Shown here: positions 1 to 6,244 of the stretch, piece by piece | Position numbering within the stretch: the stretch's first letter is position 1 | How the letters are laid out: every line of letters starts with the position of its first letter | NCBI GenBank assembly: GCA_038246255.1 | Contig: JBBRWC010000029.1 | Location: 1-34,705 of the forward strand | Origin: RI-242 sp038246255 | GTDB lineage: Bacteria > Planctomycetota > UBA1135 > GCA-002686595 | DNA length: 34,705 nucleotides | Direction of reading: 5' to 3' | The notes under the pieces: generated by a model | Told to the model about the DNA's origin: nothing | Seen by the model: the letters and a program-made list of their open reading frames with translations, nothing else | Database searches by the model: none | Translations under genes and position numbers: made by a program

Positions 1-4
1 GGAT

Positions 5-364
5 TCAGGCAATGCGCGCACCGTCCGCGACGGGCGCCGTGGGCGCGAGGAGGATAGTGCCGGTACCCGGGTCGAGGGCGCCGAGGACGAGGACCTCGCT
101 CGTCACGCCGGCAACACGGCGCGACCCCAGGTTCATGGCGGCGACGACCTGGCGCCCCACGAGTTCGCTGGCCGTGTAGTTGTGAGTGAGCTGAGCCGAA
201 CTCCTGCGCCGGCCGATGACGGCTCCAAAATCGATCTCGAGGACGTAGGCGGGCACGCGAGCACGGGGGTTGAGCTCGGCCGACCGCACGGTGCCGACGC
301 GCAGCTCCAGCGCGGAAAGCGCGGCCGGATCCACCTCAGGTTCACGGCGTTCGGACAGGTCCAT
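5..364 (-). CDS. csaA: CsaA-like tRNA-binding domain protein
   Basis: This 119-residue protein is essentially one OB-fold tRNA-binding domain. In the CsaA/YgjH family the domain binds tRNA and has been linked to protein-export chaperone activity in Bacillus. Visible hallmarks are LELRVGTV near the start, then YVLEIDFG, SSAQLTHNY, LVGRQVVAAMNLGSRRVAG, SEVLVLG and ILLAPTAPVADGARI. These follow the CsaA consensus in order, and the length is close to the usual ~110 residues. The gene is complete: the ATG is at 364 and the TGA at 5-7. It is divergent from the glycosyltransferase gene that starts at 450, with an 85-bp gap. I see no strong Shine-Dalgarno sequence. Family assignment is secure; the cellular role is inferred from the family. 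Confidence 0.9.
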   Translation of the reverse strand: MDLSERREPEVDPAALSALELRVGTVRSAELNPRARVPAYVLEIDFGAVIGRRRSSAQLTHNYTASELVGRQVVAAMNLGSRRVAGVTSEVLVLGALDPGTGTILLAPTAPVADGARIA

Positions 365-436
365 GGCGGCGAGGGAGCGCGGGATGTGGGGCTTTGGCGG
401 CGCGGGATGCCGCGGACATCGACACGCCGATCACCG

Positions 437-442
437 TAGGAT
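437..442 (+). promoter_or_regulatory. Candidate -10 element TAGGAT of a leaderless gene
   Basis: TAGGAT lies seven bases before the ATG at 450, so transcription would begin at or next to the start codon. The same bases can be read as a weak ribosome binding site (AGGATGG), so the two readings compete. Similar TAGnnT elements six or seven bases before the start occur at three other genes in this window. I see no convincing -35 box. Confidence 0.35.
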
Positions 443-449
443 GGCGGCG

Positions 450-1751
450 ATGGTCCACGTCGTGCACCTCCTGCACACATTCCCACCGCAGACCCGCGGG
501 GGAATCGAGAACCACGTCGAGGCGCTCGCCGGCGACCAGCAATCGGCCGGTGGGCGGGTGCACGTCGTCTGCGGGACGACCGAGGGACGCGCCGTGGGCT
601 GGCAGCGCCACACAGAGCTCGACGTCCTGCGCCTGCCGTCGGAAACCGAATGGACCCGCGCCCAACACGGCGGGCGGTCCGCGGCGCTCGAAGCCTTCGG
701 CGACACGCTCCGCACCCTGCGGCCCGACATCGTCCACGTGCACCATTTCGGAGCGACTGGGCCCGGGCCGGTCGCGGTGGCCGCCGCGCTCGGCATCCCG
801 ACCGTGGTTACCCTGCACGACCTCTACGGCTTTTGCCCACTGCACTTCCGGCTGCGGGATCAGCGCGACCTATGCGCACCCGACGTCGGCGCCGACACCT
901 GCGTCGTGTGCCTGTCACAGGCGAGCGGTATGGCTGCGGGGGCGCTCGCGCCCATGTTTACCGCCCGCACGGCGGCGTTCGAATCGGAGTTTCGCCGCGC
1001 CGGCAGGATCCTTGCACCGTCGAACGCGCTTGTGGAATACCTCGCGGCGGTGCCTCTGCTGGCCGCACGGCGCCGCGACCGCGCGCCCGATCCCGCAGTC
1101 GAATGTGTGGGATTCCCGAGCGCCGCGACGGCCCCGCCGACCGCACCACGCGCGCGTGCGGCCAGTGTTTCCAGTGTTCCCAGTGTTCCCAGTGCAGCCC
1201 GTGCGGCCAGTGGGCCGCTCCACATTGCAACTTGGGGTGGACTCGTGCCCGGCAAGGGGCTGCATGTTCTGATCGAAGCGGCAGGGCTGCTCGGCCGTGG
1301 CGCGGTGGAACTCGCACACCACGGCGGCATCCTCGATACGGGGTATGCAGAGCGCTGCGCGGCGCGCGCGCGGGAACTCGCTGTTCCGCTTGTGATCGCG
1401 GGGCCCTTCGAGCCCGCGGAGCTCGCGGCACGCGTCGCGGACGCGGACGTCGCCGTGTTTCCTTCGCTTTTCCTCGAGACCTATGGACTCACAACCGACG
1501 AAGCGCTCGCGCTCGGTCTTGCCGTCGTTGTGCCCGACCGCGGCGCGCCCCAGGAACGCATCGGGACCCGCGGCCGCGTGTTCCGAACCGGCGATGCCGC
1601 GGACCTCGCTCGGGTCCTCGCACCGTTCGTCGCAGCGCGGGACGCGGTCATCGAACTTGAGCGCGGCGAGGCGTCGACCCTGCTCGACTTGGCGTCGTAC
1701 CGGCTGCGGCTCGCAGCGATCTACGCGCAGTTGATCGCCGCGGGTCCGTAG
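450..1751 (+). CDS. GT4-type glycosyltransferase
   Basis: This 433-residue GT-B fold enzyme is of the GT4 family and is likely retaining, using a nucleotide-sugar donor. The N-terminal acceptor domain has LLHTFPPQTRGGIENHVEAL (residues 6-25), PDIVHVHHFG (92-101) and VTLHDLYGFCP (120-130). A group of cysteines (C129, C142, C151, C154) follows, as in several GT4 enzymes. The C-terminal donor domain begins near ATWGGLVPGKGLHVLIEA (260-277) and carries the E-x7-E pair E343/E351 within FLETYGLTTDEALALG. The frame stays open upstream to 270, but similarity starts at the ATG at 450; ATG 441 is an alternative. The inter-domain linker (about 225-255) is low-complexity and contains a 9-bp tandem repeat. 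The acceptor is unknown; cell-surface polysaccharide is the usual role. It stands alone, so operon context does not help. Confidence 0.82.
   Translation: MVHVVHLLHTFPPQTRGGIENHVEALAGDQQSAGGRVHVVCGTTEGRAVGWQRHTELDVLRLPSETEWTRAQHGGRSAALEAFGDTLRTLRPDIVHVHHFGATGPGPVAVAAALGIPTVVTLHDLYGFCPLHFRLRDQRDLCAPDVGADTCVVCLSQASGMAAGALAPMFTARTAAFESEFRRAGRILAPSNALVEYLAAVPLLAARRRDRAPDPAVECVGFPSAATAPPTAPRARAASVSSVPSVPSAARAASGPLHIATWGGLVPGKGLHVLIEAAGLLGRGAVELAHHGGILDTGYAERCAARARELAVPLVIAGPFEPAELAARVADADVAVFPSLFLETYGLTTDEALALGLAVVVPDRGAPQERIGTRGRVFRTGDAADLARVLAPFVAARDAVIELERGEASTLLDLASYRLRLAAIYAQLIAAGP
1162..1197 (+). repeat. Four 9-bp tandem units in the glycosyltransferase linker
   Basis: Four consecutive 9-mers read CCAGTGTTT, CCAGTGTTC, CCAGTGTTC and CCAGTGCAG. 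The 12-mer GTGCGGCCAGTG occurs on both sides (1156-1167 and 1201-1212). The repeat is in frame and encodes a Ser/Val/Pro stretch between the two GT-B domains, so changes in copy number would alter linker length without breaking the frame. Confidence 0.85.
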
Positions 1752-1782
1752 GAGCGCGCCGCGCGGCGACCCTCGCAGGCTG

Positions 1783-1987
1783 CCAACTCGGGCTATTCAT
1801 CAGGTTTTCGAGCTGACGAGCCTAAGTCGTCGCCTGGTGGTGCTTTGCGGCCGCGGGGTCCACAGTCGACCTTGAACAGGTCAACGAGGGACGCCCGTGG
1901 TCGCAAAGTGCCGCCCGAGGGCGAAAGACGGCCGAAGGCCGCCGGTTGGGCCGTCCGATCGCAAGGCTGGGGAATAACTCGGGCTAG
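1783..1987 (+). repeat. 205-bp dispersed element with terminal inverted repeats, copy 1
   Basis: This segment matches the reverse complement of 8712-8916 over its whole 205 bases, with about 17 mismatches by eye and no gaps. Its ends form an imperfect terminal inverted repeat: the right end (1967-1987) ends in AACTCGGGCTAG and the left end (1783-1803) is a decayed version. The core has a small palindrome, GACCT-tgaac-AGGTC. It carries no transposase. It lies in the gap between two convergent genes (glycosyltransferase stop at 1751, peptidase stop at 1994-1996). The flanking bases 1984-1997 form the perfect palindrome CTAGCCCGGGCTAG, which overlaps the peptidase stop codon. It could be a MITE-like non-autonomous element, or a large structured intergenic repeat. 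Confidence 0.85.
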
Positions 1988-1993
1988 CCCGGG

Positions 1994-3682
1994 CTAGCTG
2001 TCTTTGAGCGTCGGAACGAACGCGCGCCACGCGTTCTCGAGCGCCTGGACATCGACGTCCGCGAGCGCGGCTTCGAGGGCCTTTTCGCGTGCGCGGCGCT
2101 CGACTAAATAACGCTCCGTGTCCGTGAGCGGCTCTGCGCTCGTGCGCTCGGACATCGCCAGTGCGTACTCCTCCTTGAGCGTGTCGAAGTACACCGGCAG
2201 GATCTTCGCCCAGGTGGGCTCGCGTGCCACATCCTTGGCGGTGCGCAGGAAATAGATCATCGACCACGCTTGCGCGTAGCAGATTCCGACGCGGCCCGGG
2301 TTGTAGAACTCGGGCTGCTCGAACTTGAAGATATCCTTGAACGGGATGTGTCGGCCCTGTGCGACTACGCTCTTGATGAGCGCTACGCGCCACGGGTTGA
2401 CGCCGATGCGCGCAACCTTGTTGCCCGTCACCTGCGCGCCGGAGAAGAAGTCGCCCGTGCCTTCATTGTACCAGGAGTGCGGCGACACTTCGCCCACCGA
2501 GTAGTAGATGTACTGGTGGAAGGCCTCGTGGTAAAGCACGATCAGCGCGTCGGCTTTTCCCGATCCGCGTTCGTGCTTGTCGTCGGCGTAGTCGAAGAAG
2601 ACAAGCTCCTTCGCTTTCCAGTTCCAGTAGCCACCGGAGCCCGGGGGACCGCCGTACTGGCGATATTCCGCTTCGTCGCGGCAAATTCGCACGGTCGAGA
2701 CGGCCGTCACGGCGCGTGCGGCCGGGAACAGCCGCTCGTACTCGAGGCGCATGGCTTCGAGGTCGCGCTTGAGGCGGCGGCGCAGCGGTTCGTCGCGCGT
2801 GCTGAACACGAAGATGTAGTTCGGCGTGTCTTCCGCTTCCCATCCGCGCACGAGTTTCGAGCGCACTTCGAGACGGTATGGGGCATCGATGAACTCGGGT
2901 CGTCCCGCGTAGAAGCGCTCCCACTTGACGACGTCGACTGCGGCGGTTTCGGACAGCTTCAGCTTGTTCGCCATCTCGCGCCAAATGCCCTCTTGAATAC
3001 GGCGATCGTCCTCAGCGCAGCGACCAAAAAGCACGATCGACCGCCCGCCATTCTCGAACACCGCGGCAAAACCGCCGGGCTGCCCGCTTTCCGAAACCAC
3101 CGTGTAGTAAGTAACCGAGTTGCCGTTGCGCTCGCGCTGGTCCTCTGCGTTCGCAAGACTGAAAAGCGGCCGATCGCGTTGACGCCATTGCTGGTCGAGG
3201 TACGACGGAAAGTCGATGATTGGAGGCGTCTTCTTCTTCCCTTCAAGCGGCCCATCAAGGTCGTCGCCGTCCTCTGCGGGGTCATCCTCGCCTTCCCCGT
3301 CTTGACGGCGGGCGCCGCCCTCCTCTCCATCCGCCTCGGGCACGGGCGGGGACAGCGCGTCACCCGTGATCGCGAGCGGTCGGTCGATCCAAACGATCAG
3401 CAGCTCCGGCAGGAAGCCCGCGCCGACACCGGTGCGCTTTGCCCGCTCACGCGCCGACGTTTTTTCGTCGATCCAGCGCAGGGCGATCCAGCGCTCCGTC
3501 GGCTCCACGGGCACGGCCTTGTAGTTGCGCGGCACCGGCATCTCGAGGCCGAGACCCTCGAAAGTCTCTGTCCGGTATCCGCCCTGCGCAAAGACCGGAG
3601 TCGATGCCGCGAACGCGAGGACAGCGCAGAGTGCAATCCCGCGGCTGAGGAGCGACGTTAGGGGGCGCTGGCTTACAGGCAT
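1994..3682 (-). CDS. Secreted DUF1570-like gluzincin-type peptidase
   Basis: This 562-residue protein starts with a signal peptide (residues 1-32, hydrophobic core GIALCAVLAFAAS, likely cleavage after VFA). A Ser/Pro and Asp/Glu-rich stretch lies at about 111-150. The C-terminal part has a zincin motif HEAFH at 385-389 and a downstream NEG (E407 as probable third zinc ligand), in the pattern of the peptidase MA-like/DUF1570 group. The preceding ELVFFDYADD is typical of that group. The likely role is hydrolysis of a periplasmic or surface protein; the substrate is unknown. It is the last gene of the minus-strand run, 55 bp after the hydrolase gene. TAGAAA lies six bases before its ATG, so a separate leaderless start is possible. 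The stop codon falls in a palindrome at the edge of the repeat element. Confidence 0.75.
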   Translation of the reverse strand: MPVSQRPLTSLLSRGIALCAVLAFAASTPVFAQGGYRTETFEGLGLEMPVPRNYKAVPVEPTERWIALRWIDEKTSARERAKRTGVGAGFLPELLIVWIDRPLAITGDALSPPVPEADGEEGGARRQDGEGEDDPAEDGDDLDGPLEGKKKTPPIIDFPSYLDQQWRQRDRPLFSLANAEDQRERNGNSVTYYTVVSESGQPGGFAAVFENGGRSIVLFGRCAEDDRRIQEGIWREMANKLKLSETAAVDVVKWERFYAGRPEFIDAPYRLEVRSKLVRGWEAEDTPNYIFVFSTRDEPLRRRLKRDLEAMRLEYERLFPAARAVTAVSTVRICRDEAEYRQYGGPPGSGGYWNWKAKELVFFDYADDKHERGSGKADALIVLYHEAFHQYIYYSVGEVSPHSWYNEGTGDFFSGAQVTGNKVARIGVNPWRVALIKSVVAQGRHIPFKDIFKFEQPEFYNPGRVGICYAQAWSMIYFLRTAKDVAREPTWAKILPVYFDTLKEEYALAMSERTSAEPLTDTERYLVERRAREKALEAALADVDVQALENAWRAFVPTLKDS

Positions 3683-3737
3683 GTTGCGTTTCTACCCCGT
3701 GGCGCGCTCGCTCGCAAGGTCCGGCGTCGCAGGATCG

Positions 3738-4631
3738 TCACGGCACCAGGCAGCGCTCGAACCAAGCCAGCGTGCCGCGAAGCGCCTGCTCAAGGCGCGG
3801 GTCCGGGGGGTTGTTTTCGCCTTCGCGTGCACCGAAGTTGTGCCCCGCGCCCGCCACGTCGAGCACCGTGGAGTCGGGCAGCGCCGCGGCGAGGTCCGCG
3901 GTTTCCTCGACCCCCACCGCCCGGTCGCGGCTCCCGCGCACGAGCAACGTGGGCACGGCGCAGTGGGGAGCGCGGTGGAGCAGGTGAAAGCGCGGTGGGA
4001 GTGGTTCGAAGTCGTCGAGGAGGTCGCGCTCGAGGTAAACCGTTCGTCCATCGGGGAGCTCGACGGGCAAGCGCCCTTCCTTGCGCCACAGGGCGAGTCG
4101 CTCGGGGCGGTAGCGCCCGACGTGGGCGGGTGCGGCCCACAGGACGAGCGCGCCGACGCTTCGCGGGGAGTCGAGCTGCGACCCGCTCCGCTCCCGATCC
4201 TCGATCGCGGTCACGAGGGCGATGGCGGCGCCGCGGCTGTGCCCCATCAATCCGATGCGGTCCGGATCCACCCCCGGTTCGCTGCGCAGAAACTCAAGGA
4301 GTCGCGCCGCGTCCTCGAGCTCCCACGTGTAGGTGTTCTGCGCAAACAGCTCGAGCTCCGTCAGTTCGCCGCGATCGCCGTACCCGCTCCCCGAAAGGTC
4401 CGCGCTGCAAACGGCAAAGCCCGCGGCAACGAGGCGGCTCTCAAGGACCGGGTGGAAAAGCCGGTCCTTGCCGGAGAGGTAACCGGGAATCACGAGAACC
4501 GCGGGCGGCGACGGATGCGCGTTCCCATCGGTTCGGGGGACAGTCATGCGCGCGCGCAGCACACGTCGCGGATCGTGGGGATGGACGATGCGCACGTCGC
4601 GGGCGGAACCCGTGCCACCGAGCGCATCCAT
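3738..4631 (-). CDS. Alpha/beta hydrolase
   Basis: This 297-residue protein has an alpha/beta-hydrolase fold, probably an esterase or serine-peptidase-like enzyme. The sequence shows the oxyanion region VLVIPGYLSGKD (46-56), the nucleophile elbow GHSRGA with S132, the acid D236 in RGSRDRAV, and H264 in GAGHNF. The triad is complete and in order. An open frame extends upstream to 4712, but I place the start at the ATG at 4631. There it overlaps the stop of the DUF72 gene in the form TGATG, typical of translational coupling. No signal peptide is seen, so it is probably cytoplasmic. The substrate cannot be named from sequence. Confidence 0.82.
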   Translation of the reverse strand: MDALGGTGSARDVRIVHPHDPRRVLRARMTVPRTDGNAHPSPPAVLVIPGYLSGKDRLFHPVLESRLVAAGFAVCSADLSGSGYGDRGELTELELFAQNTYTWELEDAARLLEFLRSEPGVDPDRIGLMGHSRGAAIALVTAIEDRERSGSQLDSPRSVGALVLWAAPAHVGRYRPERLALWRKEGRLPVELPDGRTVYLERDLLDDFEPLPPRFHLLHRAPHCAVPTLLVRGSRDRAVGVEETADLAAALPDSTVLDVAGAGHNFGAREGENNPPDPRLEQALRGTLAWFERCLVP

Positions 4632-5515
4632 CAGAACAGACCCTGCTGCCCGTGGAGGGGAGCCGCGCGACGAAGATGCACAAACGCATCGGCCCAACGG
4701 GCGGGGATGCATGCCGGGGGTTGTTCGAGCAGGACCATCAGGTCCAGACCGTTCGCCACCGCTTTTCCTTCGAAGTGGTTGTTGACGATCACGTAGGTTT
4801 CAGCGGTGCGGGCCGACACTTCGCGCGCGAGCCGCGCGATCGGCGCGAGTTCCGCCCGGGAGTACAAATGGTTGTAGCGCTGGTCCCGCCCTGCACTGCG
4901 ATCGAACCACGCGGACCGGTTGCGGCCGTGGAGTCGGACATATCCGACGGGGCCCGCCGCCGCCGTTTGAAGGTCCGGGTGGTCGGGATGCTCGGGCATG
5001 TCGAGCGCGGCCAAGCTCGCGCCGTGGGCCAAAAGGCGGGCGCGCGGCTCGGGCTCGAACCAACCGCGTCGGCGCAGCTCCACTACGGGTCGCAGGTCAA
5101 CGAGCGCATCGAGCAGGCGCACGAGGTACTCCTCGCGTGCCGCGTTGGGTTGGAACGAAAAGGGGAACTGCACCAGCACGGGCCCGCACTGGGCAGATCC
5201 AAGCAGCGGTGCCAGCCCCGCGCGCCACGCACCCATCGCGCGATCGAGTTCACCGCGGGCTAGGAGCGCGGACTCGTGGGTGAAGCGCTGGTGCAGTTTC
5301 ACGGGCAGACGCGCATCAGGATGCCGCGCGAGACGCTGCAACCAACTCTCCTGTGCCTTGGAATCGGGATCGCGGTAGAAGCTGACGTTTAGCTCGACAC
5401 ACGCAAACACGTCGAGCAACCGGTCCAAGTCGTCGGGTCCCCGCGTGCCGCCGCGCGGATGGATTCGGCCCTCCCAATCGGCGTAGGACCAACCGGCGGG
5501 ACCCACACGAATCAC
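4631..5515 (-). CDS. DUF72 family protein
   Basis: This 294-residue protein of the DUF72 (YecE-like) family has a predicted TIM-barrel fold and unknown biochemistry. Family marks are GPAGWSYADWEGRIHP at the N-terminus, VELNVSFYR, VLVQFPFSF, VVELRRRGWF, GYVRLHGRN and YVIVNNHFEGKAVANGLDL. These follow the family order, and the length is normal. The start is taken as the GTG at 5515, which overlaps the upstream acyltransferase stop (GTGA); the open frame further upstream has no family similarity. It lies between the DUF374 and hydrolase genes and overlaps both, so the three are probably translated from one message. Confidence 0.85.
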   Translation of the reverse strand: MIRVGPAGWSYADWEGRIHPRGGTRGPDDLDRLLDVFACVELNVSFYRDPDSKAQESWLQRLARHPDARLPVKLHQRFTHESALLARGELDRAMGAWRAGLAPLLGSAQCGPVLVQFPFSFQPNAAREEYLVRLLDALVDLRPVVELRRRGWFEPEPRARLLAHGASLAALDMPEHPDHPDLQTAAAGPVGYVRLHGRNRSAWFDRSAGRDQRYNHLYSRAELAPIARLAREVSARTAETYVIVNNHFEGKAVANGLDLMVLLEQPPACIPARWADAFVHLRRAAPLHGQQGLF

Positions 5516-6219
5516 AGATCCTCCGCCACACCCAGATGGCGAAACCCGCGCCGCTCGGCCGCAAGCAGGATGTCGCGCACCGCCGCCGTTCGAGCATCCA
5601 GTTCCCCCTCGGAAAGTCCGCGGGGTAGGTGCTGGGTCGGGCCGAAGCTCAGCACCACCCGCGCGAACGGACGGGGAATCGTGAAGTAGTCCCAACTGCT
5701 GAGGTGCCACGCGCGGTCGGTGGCGAGGCCGAGGGGAAAAATCGGCAGGCCGGTGGCGCTGCCCATCCACGCGAGGCCCAGGTTCATGGCGTGGCGCGGA
5801 CCGCGTGGACCGTCAGGCGTCAGAACCACGGTTTTGCCCTTGCGCAGGTCCACGAGCAAGTGCCGCAGAGCGCGCGCTCCGCCGCGGCTGCTGGACCCGC
5901 GCACGACGCCGTATCCAAAACGCACAAGGAGCGGAGCCACGAGCGAACCGTCGGCGCTGGGGCTCACGAGCACGCGGAAGTCCCGCTGTGCATAGTGCGC
6001 GAGCGCAAGCAGCATGCGGCCGTGCCAGATGGCGATCAATCCGCTTTGCCCCGACGCGATCTCGACGGGCTCGTCGAGGACTTCAATGCGCCAGGTACGC
6101 GCGAGCCACCCGAGCACGCGCGGGGCGACGTGCGGCATCAACACCGACGCCATCCGCCGGCGCGCGTGACGCAGCCGACGGCGCCAGCGTGCGTGCGCCG
6201 GTTGCGAATGAGGGGTCAC
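5512..6219 (-). CDS. DUF374 lysophospholipid acyltransferase-like protein
   Basis: This protein of about 235 residues belongs to DUF374, related to the LPLAT acyltransferases that transfer acyl chains to lipid A precursors or lysophospholipids. Visible motifs are AIWHGRMLLALAHYA, VLVSPSADGSLVAPLLVRFG, RGSSSRGGARALRHL, VVLTPDGPRGPRH and GLPIFPLG. DUF374 members carry WHG where classical LPLATs carry NHxxxxD. The start is uncertain: GTG at 6219 (used here, 25 bases after the upstream stop) or ATG at 6153. Both precede the conserved part, which begins around RVLGWLARTWRIEV. The 3' end overlaps the DUF72 start by four bases. It is probably a membrane-associated enzyme; the substrate is inferred only from the family. 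Confidence 0.82.
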   Translation of the reverse strand: MTPHSQPAHARWRRRLRHARRRMASVLMPHVAPRVLGWLARTWRIEVLDEPVEIASGQSGLIAIWHGRMLLALAHYAQRDFRVLVSPSADGSLVAPLLVRFGYGVVRGSSSRGGARALRHLLVDLRKGKTVVLTPDGPRGPRHAMNLGLAWMGSATGLPIFPLGLATDRAWHLSSWDYFTIPRPFARVVLSFGPTQHLPRGLSEGELDARTAAVRDILLAAERRGFRHLGVAEDL

Positions 6220-6244
6220 GAAAGTCTGCGGCGCCGGGGGCAGC

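Noticed and set aside
450..1751. The first glycosyltransferase as BshA
   Set aside because: It is far from bshB1/bshC, and its cysteine-rich GT4 pattern does not look like BshA; the gene at 22668 fits better.
1881..2393. Minus-strand open frame running into repeat copy 1
   Set aside because: It is a shadow of the peptidase 3' end joined to the repeat; the repeat-derived end recurs in copy 2, as expected of a repeat and not a gene.
2270..3661. Plus-strand open frame (463 residues) opposite the peptidase gene
   Set aside because: Antisense of a well-supported gene with signal peptide and HEAFH motif; the translation has no motifs.
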